A stretch of 64,000 nucleotides of DNA from Dipteris shenzhenensis (GCA_047967505.1 CM106540.1), one strand, 5' to 3'. Positions 1 to 13,405 are shown, counted from the first letter of the stretch. The notes: a model not told the origin generated them from the sequence alone. Translations and numbers: made by a program.

Positions 1-496
1 AGTAGATCAGCCCATGGTTGATGTGAATGCAAGTCACTCTTATGTGGATGGTGAATCCAGTGGCTCAGAACAGAGCCTTGATGATGAGTTGGGTATTCCT
101 TCTATTGTTACACCTAGAGTAAAGAAGACAAGGGATGTTTTGAGAGCACCTGGTAGTGAGCCTTTTTTGCACAGGTGTACTAGAGTTAGGTATCTTGTGG
201 ATAGGGTGAAATATGATGGATTTACAGCCATTCACTATGCCTATATGGTCAAAGAGATACATGAACCAGAACCCACTTCTTTTGAGCAAGCCATGGGAAA
301 AGAAAAATGGGAGAAAGCCATGGATGAAGAAATGGATGCCTTGGAAGCAAATGCTACATGGGAATTGGTGCCTTTGCCTAAAGACAAGAATGCAATTGGC
401 TGCAAGTGGGTTTATAAGGTGAAGCACAATGCAGATGATTCTGTGAATAGATATAAGGCAAGATTAGTTGTCAAGGGGTATGCACAGACATATGGC
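1..496 (+). pseudogene. Inverted fragment of Ty1/copia polyprotein (integrase tail to RT start)
   Basis: The open frame from about position 14 matches the stretch of copy C that links the integrase C-terminus to the reverse transcriptase. It has the acidic linker with GIPSIVTP, then the RT entry region with [19 protein letters not shown] and [10 protein letters not shown], ending at KGYAQTYG. After about 496 the homology stops and the sequence continues with the same family in the opposite orientation, so the last dozen residues of the frame are not copia. The fragment lacks gag, protease, the integrase core and the RT catalytic motifs. It is read as an inverted piece of the copy A insertion; an independent truncated copy extending left of the window is the alternative. 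Confidence 0.8.
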
Positions 497-1018
497 AATG
501 GGCCAATCTACTTTCTCTTTTCCCTTTCATGATAATTGCATACCACTATCTGCATTACTTTGAGGAGATTCTCTTGATATCAATCTGCCTGTCCATGGTG
601 AAGAATGTGAACCATTGCTAGAGGACACTATAGGTCCACTAATATTTTGTGATTGCTGCTCTGAATTCTATGCAGCATTACCATTTTGTGCATCTACATC
701 ATCAATCACATTTACAGGTTTATACCAGCTGCTCATCTCATTAAAAAAATCTCTACTCACTGTAAACTTACGAGTAGAAGGGTTATAGCATCTATACCCT
801 TTTTGCTACAGAGAATGACCAATAAAGATGCACTTTTCAGCTTTTGGATCCAACTTCGATCTCAACTCATCTGGCACATAAACATAGGCAATGCAACCAA
901 ATACTTTCAAATGGGAAATATCTGGTTTCCTCCCAGTATAGCTCTCCTCTGGCATCATGCCATGTACTGCTACAGTGGGAGTCCTGTTCATTATGTAGAC
1001 TATTGTAGCAACTGCTTC

Positions 1019-1046
1019 AGCCCAATAATAATAGCCCAATAATAAT
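1019..1046. repeat. 14-bp tandem duplication that shifts the integrase frame
   Basis: AGCCCAATAATAAT occurs twice in succession (1019-1032 and 1033-1046). Copies B and C have a single copy at the matching place (residues DYYWAEAV or DYFWAEAV). The extra 14 bases split copy A's integrase into two overlapping frames. The form suggests replication slippage or repair. Confidence 0.9.
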
Positions 1047-3564
1047 CTGGCAAGTCTTCTTCATTGAGCATGGCACGAGATACCTCTCCAATATGCATGT
1101 TTATCCTTTTTGCAAGTCCATTTTGCTGTGGGGTATGACTGCATGAATATTGCTGCTTTATGCCATGCTCCTGTAGGAACCTTGCAAACTCATTTGAGAG
1201 GTACTCTCCCCCTCCATCTGACCTTAGGCATTTTATTTGTAGGCCTGTTTCTTTTTCAACCATAGCTTTAAAAGCTTCGAAATGCCCAAACACTTCACTT
1301 TTCTTTTTCATAAAATATACCCAAACTTTTCTGCTGTAGTCATCAATAAAAGTGACAAAATAATGACAGCCTCCAATAGATGTAGCTTTAGTAGTCCACA
1401 CATTAGAGTGGATTAGTTCCAATGGCTCTTACTCTCTTAAACATGTCTAGGAAATGGTTTCCTTGCCTGTTTTCCAAATTGACAGGCTTCACATACCTTA
1501 TGCATTTCTGCAACCTTGAACTTGGGCAATCCTGCAACAATATTTTGGGCCTACATTAATTTAAGTTGCTGTACATTAACATGACCAATGCGTTTATGCC
1601 AGATATCAATATCTGCAACTACACCGGTCCCATGTGCGAACATTGTTGCACTCAATTCAGGCATCTCCACATCCAACATAAACATCTTGCCCTTCTTCTT
1701 CCCTTTTGCTATCAAGCGACCTTTATTTTTCATATCCTCAACAAAGCATCCATGAGGATTAAATCTAATCTGCAAGCCCTGCTCAACCATTTGACCAATA
1801 GAAACCAGGTTCTTGGTGATATTCGGGACATGAATTACATCAAACAAGTATTTCTTTTTCCCATCCTGCATAGACAAAGGAATTTTACCAATCTGCATAA
1901 TAGGATGTGCAGTATCATCACCAGTCTCCACAAATCTTGGTCTTTCCATTTTCCTTGCATCCTGCATCCATTCTGCATGACCTGTCATGTGGTTTGATGC
2001 ACCTAAGTCAACATAGCACACATCATTCCTTTCTTCTACACTTGTCACAGAATTGGTCATGCGCTGCACCATAAACAAATGCTCATTTCTGTCATCACCT
2101 TGTCTACTAGAGGATGCATAATTGCCTTGCTGCAATTTTCCATTCATGATGTCATTCTGCTTTTTGTAGCAGTCTTTAGCCATATGACCCATTTTACCAT
2201 AGTAGTAGGATTTAACATTGCTGTTTGCATTTTGGCCTCTTTGCTATCCACCACGACCTCTTTTGCTCCCCCTGCCTCTAAAGTTACCTTGTCCTCGTCC
2301 ATAGGACTAGTTCTCTTGAATTTGTTGCATATTCTGATTTTTTCCATGGCCTTCGGATCTCGGCCTGCTCTACCTCTACCTCTACCTCTTCCAACATTTG
2401 AGTAGAAGACACTTTCTTTTGAAGTTCCTCCTGAAGAAGATGCACCACCATTTCTCCGCTCTTCAGAAATTAGAAGAGCAATCAACTCCTCAAAATCAGG
2501 AAAATTTTCATGGACGGCAATGGATGTCCAGAACTGTGCATAATCCTTTCCTAGACCACCATTCAAGGTCATAGAAACTAAATCATCATCTTCCACTGGC
2601 GACCCAATAGAAGCAAGTGCATCTGCAATCTTCTTCACCTTCATGTGGTAGTCATTGATGCTCATATTTTCTCTCTACATATTATGCAACTCTTGCTTGA
2701 GCTGCATTTTCCTAGCTTGCATATTTGTGCTATACATTTTTGTCAAAGTATCCCATGCCTCCTTCGGCATGCTTGCATCCCGAATATGCACAATCATAGA
2801 ATCACAAATACTGATAGATAGCCAATACATAACTTTTTTGGCTCTCTCATGCCATCCCCTAAATGCGTGCAACTCCTGTTGATTGGGAACATTAGGAATA
2901 ACTGGTTCTTGTTCAGCTCTAGTAATGAACTCCCAATAGCCTTTTCCCTTAAGGAAATTCATCATTCTAAACTTCCATGCTGGGAAGTTGTTCTTGTCAA
3001 GCTTTTTAGTGACTATCTATGAAAGAGCATCAGACGCCATTACAGAACACTGCAAAAATATTCTGTCACTGCAAAGAAAACTTCTGCCTCACAAGGGCAA
3101 ATCTGCAAAACTGACAAAAGTGGTATTTGACCACACAGTCACTTCCTTGTGACGATTTTGCATCAACAGGAGATAAGAATGAATTTGTCACTCCCAATAC
3201 CTCTGTGCACAAGCATACGATGCAATTTTTGCGGCAACTTTTCACCGACCTGCAGAACAGTGGTCGCACAGCAAAAACAAGGCACTTTCCTGAGTGCCTG
3301 CGAAAAACTTCCACCGCCAAAATGGGCCCCGAAATGGCCTCGAATCAAAAAAATATTGTCACCGAGGAGTTCGCCCCATCTCAGAGCTTATACTGCCCTC
3401 TCGCCACACCACAAAGGGCATCCCCAGTGCACTCTTGCACCTTCTGACTGTGCTACCTGCTGCAGAGATTTGCTCCCAAACTCGAAAAAGGAAAGCAACA
3501 CTGATCCTCTTACCAAGATACCATGAACTTGGTTTGCTTTCTTGAGCTCCTTACCATGAACCAA

Positions 3565-3576
3565 GATCTGATACCA
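3565..3576 (-). promoter_or_regulatory. Primer-binding site of copia copy A
   Basis: On the minus strand this reads TGGTATCAGATC, one base from the usual TGGTATCAGAGC that pairs with the 3' end of initiator Met tRNA. It directly follows the 5' LTR. Confidence 0.8.
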
Positions 3577-3933
3577 TGTGTAGAGAGTGGGAGAGATGTA
3601 AGGAGTCTCACTTGCAACTTTCTCACATACACAATGGGGGAATACACACAAAGGTGGAGGGTGAAAACAGTTTTCCTCTTCTTAGTTGTGAAAGCCAAAA
3701 GAACTCTCTCTTAGTACAATAGAATAGGAGAACCCTATATGTGGGTCTCAAACCAAACTCAGCTAACTTAGGTGGCATACTAACTGAGCCACTAACTAGA
3801 GTACCTAAAGATAGCTGTCATCCATCTATTATTTATGGGCGGTGTACCAACCACATCTGGAGCTAACAAGTCGGTGACATAAATGCACAACGATCACCCT
3901 GGCATATCACGAGTGGACCTCGATATCTCAACA
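3577..3933 (-). repeat. 5' LTR of copia copy A
   Basis: This 357-bp block starts TGTGTAGAG and ends ATATCTCAACA on the plus strand. It closely matches the LTRs of copies B (10534-10885) and D (18336-18689, 20242-20588). Its minus-strand start, TGTTGAGATATC, is shared with the shorter copy C LTR, so these are related subfamilies. Confidence 0.88.
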
Positions 3934-6017
3934 CTTGCATGTGCCCACACCTAGTGGTTGGGACTTCGCAGGCCCGTAGCCAAGATAGGAGTTGCTTCTC
4001 TAAAGTCTACTGCATTGCCACCCCCTCCCCCTCATCGTCTTTTCAATATGGGCTCACGTTAGCTTTGAAACCCGCTCAGCCAAAGCCAAATGTTGGAATG
4101 GCCTCCCTTTGCTCCAGAACAAGGGAGCCTTCCCATGAGATGCCCCCCCCAGGCATTGAGGACATGGGAGTCTCAGAGTTACCCTCTGGCCATTATCGCA
4201 GGGAGAGCCCGGATTTAAAAAAAAGATGAACTCCTACAACTACTTTACGACCTGTTTGGAACCATTTGCTTGCTTTTGTGTTACCTTATATCTATAGATC
4301 AAAAGTAACCTAGCTCGCAACACTAAGTGCTTAATCCATATACAATCCAAAAAAGGTAGCGCCTAGTCCCTAGTCGATGACTAGACTTGAAGTAGGGCAT
4401 TTGCTTCTAATAACTATAAGCTCCAGGAGCACGAAGAAGCAAGGACTTGCACCGAGATCTAGGAGAGTTGAATCCCAAAGTACTTAGCATGTAAAAGAGC
4501 ACTTGAAATACTGATGAAGGAACTGTGCATCCCTTAGACGAATAACTTAGCTTAGCCTTTGATGCATATCAAAGAAGCTAGATACGGTTAGTCATTCTTT
4601 TTCGACCGCAATCAGTCACGGTAGGCACAAGAGATACCTTATTTTTCAAAAAATCATAGCATCACACATTTGGCTATGGAAAACGATATCCGCCAATTAC
4701 CCTACGAAGTTGATGGTCTAAGTGTCATAGGCAACATGCATACTTTACTGCTCCACACGATCCTCGTGAGCACTGGCGAGAGAAAACATAGGAACAAGGA
4801 GGTTCAGGGCATATGAGGGACTTCGAGCGACTGTGGGAAAACTTCCATAAGATGAACTTAGTTTAATGCTTATGCCTTATGTTAAATCTGCTTTCAATAG
4901 GATGACTACCACAATATTCTCTACCCCGAGATCCCTTAGTTGGTGGATTTCTTGAATACCCAAGGGCTATAATGTACCCAGACACCACTTCATAGTTGAG
5001 ATATACATTACCTTTCTTTATACATGATGAGTGATGCCCAACTATTGCTCAACCACTTATGATAGCAGGCTCCATGCTATGGTTAATGACTGAAATGCTC
5101 AAGCTCCCTAATTTAACCTTGGATTTATGAGTGTGTATGCTTGTTTGGCTTGTTCAAACTGTAAGTAGGTTACTTCTTAGCTAGGGACCTTTGTATTTAC
5201 ATCATATTCCCTCTAACTGAGCCCGTATAATAAATAATGGAAGCCACTTATATTTCTACGAAGAACTGTGTGGTTTGATGTGGTGCTGAGACATAGCTGA
5301 TCCGAGGATGATGTACTTATACGTTTTTTCCCTCTTAAGCTATCTAAAAATATTGATGAAGTGGGGCTTGTAATCAAGATTGATGTACTCATAATTGGCT
5401 TATGTCTCCCTCTTGGGCTGCACTAGAAGAATACAGATGAACTGATGCTATTGATCATAAAAGCATGCTAGGATATTATGGGCAACTATTTGACCCTAAA
5501 ACATTCTTGTACTTTAATAAGCTATCAGGGACTATTATTACTGAAGTCCTATGCAATTTTTGAGATAGGTTTATTTTTATGGAAGTATTATTAACACTTT
5601 CTTGCTGCAGTTATGAGGAATAACATTACTATGAGCTTATGACCATGTTTTTGTTTAGGAATCATTTAATGACAAAATGAGGATATGATGACAGTAAATA
5701 GTCACATACCTTATGACCTTTAAGGACTTCGGGTGTGAAGAAGGTTTTTAATAACCCTTAGAAACGATAAGATTTCAAAAGAAAGATCATTAATGCTCAC
5801 TGAAAATCATCATCACGAGCAGTGTTTCCTTCTTAAAATTGTTGGGGTTGACAAGGATAACAACTGTGGCTAGGCATGAAGCCTATAGTCTCACATTGCA
5901 TTGGGTTCATGTTCTGACATGCTGTGTTTGTGGATGGATGCAGGTGATTCTGGCCACTTACCTTGACTTTTTGATAGAAAGGATGTACACATATGATATT
6001 TACGGGCAAACCAGAGG
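3934..6017. other. No gene recognised between copia copies A and B
   Basis: This 2.1-kb stretch has no long open frame and no motif I recognise. A 96-codon frame at 3939-4229 lacks recognisable content. The sequence has many stops in all frames and could be an old non-coding repeat. At about 6018 copia homology resumes abruptly, which marks the truncated 3' side of copy B. Confidence 0.6.
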
Positions 6018-9000
6018 AGCTTATGCAACCAAGCTACCTCACATGCAACCATTGCTGCACCCCTGTACTCAGCCTCTGTGCTCGACAAGCCAACTGTAGG
6101 CTGTTTCTTGCTGCTCCAAGTGACTGCAACACTCCCAAAAGAGAACATATATCCGATGGTAGATCGTCTATTAGAAATACTACCAGTGCAATCAGCATCA
6201 GTGTATCCATGGAACTGTATCTGAACCCTAGCCTCATAAAATAGTCCATACTGCAATGTGGACTTCACATACCTGAGTATGCATCTAGCCATATCCAAAT
6301 GCAGTTTCCTTGGAGCCTGCATAAACTGACTTACCAATCCAATAGCATAGCTCAAATCTGGCCTGGTAATAATCATATAAATCAAACTTCCTACTATGCG
6401 TCTGTACATAGTAGGGTCTTCCAGAAGCTCGCCTGCATCTGCACTCAGCTTCACATTCTGCTCCAAAGGAATTGAAATAGGCTTACAGCCTATCATCCCA
6501 TATTTGGATAGCATGTCCAATCCATACTGCCTCTGCAAGAGCTGTATCCCACTTGGTGATCTAATCACCTCAATGCCCAAGAAATAACACATCTCTCCCA
6601 AATCCTTCATCTCAAACTTCTACTTTAATAGCATTTTCACACGAAGGATATCTTCATCACTATCACCTATGATGATCAAATCATCAACATAAATGACAAG
6701 CAGCATAATACCTTTCTCTATTTTTCTCACATAAAGTGAGAAATCTGCCTTGGAAATTTGAAAGCCAATAGTGACAAGATAGTGTTCTATCTTGTCAGAC
6801 CATCCTCTAGGTGCTTGCTTCAAGCTATACAAGGATTTCTTCAACCTGCAAACCACTCGCAAACCAACTTAGGATGAACAGCATGAACATAACTTGGTGG
6901 CTGCTCCATCAAGACCTCTTCTTGCGAATCACCATGCAAGAAGGCATTCTTTACATCCATCTGATGTAAATACCATCCCCTTGATGCAACCATTGCAATG
7001 GCTGCTCTTACGGTTGCCATCCTTGCAACTGGACTGAATGTTTCTTCATAATCAATGCCATATGTCTATGCATACCCCTTGACAACTAATCTTGCCTTGT
7101 ATCTCTTCATAGAACCATCTACATTATGCTTGACCTTATAAACCCACTTAGAGCCAATTGCATTCTTGTATTTAGGCAAAGGCACCAATTCCCATATAGC
7201 ATTTGCTTCCAAGGCATCCATTTCTTCATCCATGGCTTTCTCCCATTTTTCTTTTCCCATGGCTTGCTCAAAAGAAGTGGGTTTTGGTTCCTATATCACT
7301 TTGACCATTTAGGCATAGTGAATGGCTGTAAATCCATCATATTTTAGCCTATCCACAGGATACTTGACTCTAGTAGACCTCACTACGAGGTGCTCTCAAA
7401 ACATCCCTGGTCTTCCTTACTCGAGGTGTAACAATAGAGGGAATACCCAAGTCATCATCAATGCTTTGTTCTGAGCCACTGGATTCACCATCCACATAAG
7501 AGTGACTTGCATTCACATCAAACATGGGCTGATCTACCTTCTCTTTTCCTTTTTGTGATACTTGCATACCACTATCTGCATTGCTTTGAGGAGATTCTCC
7601 TGATCTCAATCTGCCTGTCCATGGCGAAGTATGCGAACCACTGCTAGATGACACTATAGGTCCACTAATATTTTGTGACTGTTGTGAATTCTGTGCAGCA
7701 TTACCATTTTGTGCATCTACATCAATCATCACATTTACTAGTTTATACCAGCTGCTCATCTCATCAAAAACAACATCTCTGCTCACTGTAAACTTACGAG
7801 TAGAAGGGTTATAGCATCAGAATAACCAATAAAGATGCACTTCTCAGCTTTTGGATCCAACTTGGATCTCAACTCATCTGGCACATGAACATAGGCAATG
7901 CAACCAAAGAGTTTCAAATGAGAAATATCTGGTTTCCTACCAGTATTCATCTCCTCTCGCGTCATGCCATGTATTGTTGTAGTGGGAGTCCTATTCATTA
8001 TGTAAACTACTGTAGCAACTGCTTCAGCCCAATAATAATCTGGTAGGTCTTTTTTATTTAGCATGGCCCGAGATACCTCTCCAATATGCCTGCTTTTCCT
8101 TTCTACAAGTCCATTTTGTTGTGGGGTATGACTGCATGAATATTGCTGCTTTATGCCATGCTCCTGTAGGAACCTTGCAAACTCATTTGAGAGGTACTCT
8201 CCCCCTCCATCTGACCTTAGGCATTTTATTTGCAGGCCTGTTTCTTTTTTAGCCATAGCTTTAAAAGCTTTGAAATGCCCAAACACTTCACTTTTCTTTT
8301 TCATAAAATACACCCAAACTTTTCTATTGTAGTTATCAATAAAAGTGACAAAATAATGACAGCCTCCAATAGATGCATCTTTAGTAGTCCACACATCAGA
8401 CTGGATTAATTCCAATGGCTTCTTACTCTCTTGAACATGGCTAGGAAATGGTTTCCTTGCCTGTTTTCCAAATTGACAAGCTTCACATACCTTATGCATT
8501 TCTGCAACCTTGAATCTAGGCAATCGTGCAACAATATTTTGGGCCTGCATTGATTTAAGTTGCTGTGCATTAACATGACCAATGCATTTATGCTAGATAT
8601 CAATATCTACAACAACACCGATCCCATGTGCAAACATTGCTGCACTCAATTCAGGCATGTCCGCATCCAACATAAACATCCTTCCCTTCTTCTTTCCTTT
8701 TGCTATCAAGCGACCATTATTTTTCATATCCTCAACAAAGCATCCATGAGGATTAAATCTAACCTGCAAGCCCTGCTCAACCATTTGACTAACAAAAACT
8801 AGGTTCTTGGTGACGTTCGCGACATGAAATACATCAGACGGGTATTTCTTTTTCCCATCTTGCATAGACGAAGGAATTTTACCAATCTGCACAATAGGAT
8901 GTGCAATATCATCACCAGTCTCCACAAATCCTGGTTTTTCCATTTTCCTTGCATCCTGCATCCATTCTGCATGACCTGTCATGTGGTTTGATGCACCTGA

Positions 9001-10520
9001 GTCAACATACCACACATCATTTCGTTCTTCTGCACTTGTCACAGAATTGGTCATGTGCTGCACCATAAATAGATGCTCATTTCAGTCATCACCCTGTCTA
9101 CTAGAAGATGCATAATTGCCTTGCTGCAATTTTCCATTCATAATGTCATTCTGCTTTTTGTAGTAGTCTTTAGCCATATGACCCATTTTACCACAATAAT
9201 AGCATTCAACATTGCTGTTTGCATTTTGGCCTCTTTGCCATCCAGCACGACCTCTTTGGCTCCCCCTACCTCTAGAGTTACCATGTCCTCCTCCAAAGGA
9301 CTGGTTTTCTTGAGTTTGTTGCATATTCTGATTTCTACCACGGCCTCCAGATCCTCCTCTACCTCTGCCTCTAACTCTTCCAGCATTTGAGTAGAAGACA
9401 GTTTCTTTTGAAGTTCCTCCTGAAGAAGATGCACCACCATTTCTTTGCTCTTCAGAAATTAGAAGAGCAAACAACTCCTCAAAATCAGGAAATTTTTCAC
9501 GGATGGCAATGGATGTCCAGAATTGTGCATAATCCTTTCCTAGACCATTCAAGGTCACAGAAACTAAATCATCATCTTCCACTGGCGACCCAATGGAAGC
9601 AAGTGCATCTGCAATCTTCTTCACCTTCATGTGGTAGTCATTGATGCTCATATTTTCTCTCTGCACATTGTGCAACTTGTGCTTGAGCTACATTTTCCTG
9701 GCTTGCATATTTGTGCTATAGATTTTTGCCAAAGTATCCCATGCCTCCTTTGCTGTACTTGCATCCTGAATATGCACAATCATAGAATCCGAAATACTGA
9801 TAGATAGCCAGTACATAACTTTTCTGGCTCTCTCATGCCATCCTTTAAATGCCTACATTTCCTGTTGATTGAGAACATTAGGAAGAACTGGTTCTTCTTC
9901 ATTTCCTATAATGAACTCCCAATAGCCTTTTCCCGTAAGGAAATTCGTCATTCTAAACTTCCATGCTTGGAAGTTGTTCTTCTCAAGCTTTTCAGTGACA
10001 ATCTGTGAAAGAGAATCAGACGCCATTACAGAACACTGTAAAATATTCTGTCACTGTAAAAACACAGCTTCTGCCTCACAGGGGCAAATCTGCAAAACTG
10101 ACGAAAGTGGTATTTGACCACACAGTCACTTCCTGCTGATGATTTTGCATCAACAGACAATAAGGATGATTCTGTAACTCCTAGTATCTCTGCGCATAGG
10201 CATACGATGCAATTTCTGCGGCAACTTTTCATCGACCTACAGAGTAGTGGTCGCACAGCAAAAACAGGGCCTTCTTTTGAGTGCTTGTGAAGAACTTTTG
10301 CCTTCAAAATGGGCCCCGAGATGGCCTCAAATCGCAGCATATATTGCCCTCTTGCCACACCGCGAAGGGCATCTCAACTTGAGACAATGCACTCTTGTAC
10401 TTTTCGGCTGTGCTACCTACAGAGATTTGCTCCCAAACTCGAAAAAGGAAAGCAACACTGGTCCTCTTACCAGGACACCGTGAACTTGTTTTTCTTTCAT
10501 TAGCTCCTTACCACGAACTA
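6018..10520 (-). pseudogene. Ty1/copia copy B internal region (gag to RNase H), truncated and decayed
   Basis: On the minus strand, gag starts near 10024 and is followed by the Arg/Gly-rich linker and CCHC knuckle (CYYCGKMGHMAKD, about 9200), then protease DSGASNHMT (about 8990). Integrase follows near 8550-7790 (FIDNYNRKVWVYF, SDGGGEYLS, TPQQNGLVERK). RT appears in pieces (7260-7066, 6862-6620) with the YVDD box near 6690, then RNase H near 6200 (TEAEYRGAAM). Frameshifts and nonsense changes break the frame, including CAG to TAG after KGYA near 7072. Homology ends at about 6018, so the RNase H tail, polypurine tract and 3' LTR are missing. The piece is non-autonomous. Confidence 0.88.
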
Positions 10521-10533
10521 GGCTCTGATACCA
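10521..10533 (-). promoter_or_regulatory. Primer-binding site of copia copy B
   Basis: The minus strand reads TGGTATCAGAGCC, complementary to the initiator Met tRNA 3' end, immediately next to the 5' LTR. Confidence 0.85.
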
Positions 10534-10885
10534 TGTGAAGATAGTGGGAGAGAAGGAAGGAGTCTCACTTGCTGCTTTCTCACATACACAATAGGGGAAT
10601 ACACACAAAGGTGGAGGCTGAAAACAGTTTTCGTCTTCTTGGTTGTGAAAGCCAAAAGAACTCTTGTACAAAGAAATAGAAGAACCCTATATGTGGGTCT
10701 CAAACCAAACTCAGCTAACTAACGTGGCATACTAACTGAGCCACGAACTAGAGTAGATAAGGATAGCTATCATCCAGCTATTATTCATGGGCGGTGTACC
10801 AACCGCATCTGCAGCTAACAAGTCGGTGACATAAATGCACAATGGTCACCCTGGCATATCGGGAGTGGAGCTCGATATCTCAATA
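10534..10885 (-). repeat. 5' LTR of copia copy B
   Basis: This 352-bp block is homologous to the LTRs of copies A and D. The outer end reads CAATA instead of CAACA, a terminal mutation. No partner LTR exists in the window, because the left side of the element is truncated. Confidence 0.85.
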
Positions 10886-12525
10886 GAACTATGGAAAAGA
10901 CAATGTTTGAATTTTGCTTTTTCTATATATGGAGGATAGTTATAAGTATATATAAAATATTGACTTTGCAAAATGAGTATTTATGGTATCTGTCTGGTCA
11001 AAAATATATGAGAACAGCAACTACAAGTGTGGAACACATTGCTCTAATGTATATGGTACAATATAGAGTGCAAGGGCAGCACAGGAACGAAGTTGCATGC
11101 AATAAGAAGGGCCTTCTTGTAAGAAATGGAAACCAAGGATGTGTAGTAGAAAGGAAATAGATTTTATTGTTCTAATAGGTCTCTCTCTCTCGAGCTCTCT
11201 CTCTCTCTCTCTCTCTCTCTCGCACACACACACACACTTATTTATCCTTGATTTGTGGCATTTAAAAAAAAAAACTTTCTAATTTTATTCTCCCCCCTTT
11301 TTTTTCTTGATTTGTGGAACCTTTTAAATTATTATTGTTATTTATTCAATATTTAAAATCATCTTACCCCCCCTCTCCCTTTTTCTCTCTCTCACTTTAA
11401 ACCCCCCTCTATTTATTATCCTTGATTTATTTAATAAATAACAAAACTTAATTTTAATATTTCCCCCACCATAAACCCAACCTATTCCCCTCAACCTAGT
11501 CTAACCTTGGAAACCCCTTTCCCCTAAAGTAATCTTGTCCTTAATCTTGCCCGAACTAAACCATGGATGGCCATTGCCCCATGTTCTCGGCTTCCCCTTA
11601 AGATACACCCTTAAGCCCTAACCTCTCAACCCAACTATGACAAAAACCCTTGCTTCTTTATGTAACGCCTTTTTCCCTTGCTTGTACCAAACGGCCTGTT
11701 TTCTTTCTTTTCACCGTTATAATTTGCTTCATCTTCACTCTCCTTCCTCTTGGCTTCTCTATGCTTTCTTGTCCTTTATTATTCATTCACGATTTGAGCT
11801 ACAATGCTACTCGTCAGTATTTTTTCATTGCTTCTCCTCCTCTTGGCATCTTATGTTGAACCTATTCTCACTCGGCTCCAGTTCGCCCTTCAAACCTTTG
11901 CCTCAATGACAACTTTCATTGCTTCCCCACTCATTAAGGTAGTGCTTCGTGTACTTGCTTGTCACAACTCCTTTTCTATTCTCTTACCTTCTCTCCTTTG
12001 GCTAGAACCTATGCTAGTCACCTTAGCTTTGTACATTGGCTCTTGCACCACGACCTTGGTAGGCTTTACATGAGCTTGTTTTTTAAGTACCTCTTGAAGC
12101 TATGTCTGTCTGATCTCACTACTCTAGTTGTTGTTAGTTTAGTCGCTTGCTTTATGTTCACCCTTTTATATTTCTACCTTATCTCGTAGCTCTTATCCCC
12201 TCACGTGTTCTTTTGGTTGCCCGTGCACTTAGAAAACTTATGTAACGGCATTCCTTATGTACACACAGCTTATTTATGACCTCCTCTCCTCATCGTGGCC
12301 ATTGAGATTGCAAAACACACATACACAGAGATTTCTCTCTCACTTTGATTTCTCTCTCTCACCCAGCCTTGCACAGCCTCATATCCTCTCCCCCTCTCTC
12401 TGAATATTGCTCTTCCTTCCTCTTAGTGGCTAGCAACCCCCTCTTACTGACCCATCTAGCACATCCTCTCACTCTCTCTTTTGCTTGCCACCCCTTTCCA
12501 TCTATTGACCACCTTAATGCCCCCC
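10886..12525. other. Intergenic, pyrimidine-rich; no gene recognised
   Basis: The strand is rich in C and T, with short runs such as CCCCCC and TTTTTT. Several 60-90 codon frames (for example 11637-11909 and 11804-12073) are Leu/Ser/Phe-rich, as expected from CT-rich DNA, and show no domain. This looks like non-coding sequence into which copy C inserted. Confidence 0.6.
11179..11237. repeat. (CT)n followed by (CA)n microsatellite
   Basis: About 45 bases of CT dinucleotides with one CGAG interruption run directly into about 16 bases of CA dinucleotides. Confidence 0.95.
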
Positions 12526-12530
12526 CCCTT

Positions 12531-12828
12531 TGTTGAGATATCAAGCTCTATCCCCGACATATCTCCTGGATGACTATCATTTATGTCACCGCCTATGTTA
12601 GTTGTACTCGTGGTGTAGTTAGACTACCACGTATGTTTTTGGTTTGGGTTCACATATGAACCACGTATTCTAGGTTTTGACATATAGGGTATTTCCCTCT
12701 TCTATTGTATTATTGTTGTGTGCAAAAGTGAAGAAAGGCTTCACCCTCCAACCTTGTGTCCTCTCTCTTTTGTGTGTTGTGAAGAAAGCTGAACTCGAGT
12801 CTCCTATCTCTCTCCCTCATTCTTTACA
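12531..12828 (+). repeat. 5' LTR of copia copy C
   Basis: This 298-bp LTR starts TG and ends CA. It differs from the 3' LTR by about five substitutions. It should hold the element's promoter and the R-region start; no core promoter motif is unambiguous. Confidence 0.95.
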
Positions 12829-12841
12829 TGGTATCAGAGCC
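12829..12841 (+). promoter_or_regulatory. Primer-binding site of copy C
   Basis: TGGTATCAGAGCC follows the 5' LTR without a gap and matches the complement of the initiator Met tRNA 3' end, the usual copia primer. Confidence 0.93.
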
Positions 12842-13405
12842 TTGTTCGTGGTAAGGAGCTCAAGAAAGCTAGCCAAGTTTGTGGTGTCCTGGTAAGAGGA
12901 CCAGTGTAGCTTTCCTATTTCGAATTTGGGAGCAAATCTCTGCAGGTAGCACAGCCAGAAGTGCAGGAGTGCACTGCTTCAGATTGAGAGGCCCTTCGCG
13001 GTGCGGCGAGAGCGCAGTATATGCTGCGGGCGAGGGCGAAGCCCTCGGTGACTTTATTTCTCTGATTTGAGGCCGTTTCGGGGCCCGTTTTGAAGGCGGA
13101 AGTTCTTCGCAGGCAATCAGAAAAAGGCCCTGTTTTTGCTGTGCGACCACCGCGCGGCTAGTCGGTGGAAAGGTGCCACAGAAATTGCATCGTATGCCTA
13201 TGTGCAGAGAAATTGGGAGTTGCAGATTCATGCCTGTTGCCTGTTGATGCAAAATCGTCACGAGGAAGTGACTGTGTGGTGAAATACCACTTTCGTCAGT
13301 GTTGCAGATCTGCCCCTGTGAGGCTCTTTGCAGAAGTTTTTCTATTTGCCCTTCTGAGGCATTTGCTGTGTTTACAGGTTGCTGTTGCAATTCGTGATTT
13401 GTAAA

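Larger units (their letters stand above)
497..3576 (-). pseudogene. Ty1/copia copy A internal region (gag-protease-integrase), decayed
   Basis: Read on the minus strand from about 3034 down, this follows copy C. Gag comes first, then an Arg/Gly-rich stretch and a CCHC knuckle. The aspartic protease segment follows near 2010 and the integrase near 1420-1040 (FIDDYSRKVWVYF, SDGGGEYLS, TPQQNGLAKR). It is broken by stops, for example CAG to TAG at 3017-3019 inside the first gag residues, and by a 14-bp tandem duplication in the integrase. The protease motif reads DLGASNHMT instead of DSGASNHMT, which is expected to kill activity. RT and RNase H are missing on this strand, because homology switches orientation at about 496. 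The stretch 3035-3564 is the untranslated leader. Confidence 0.85.

Noticed and set aside
11021-11233. Arg/Glu-rich 70-codon frame
   Set aside because: Translation of the (CT)n microsatellite.
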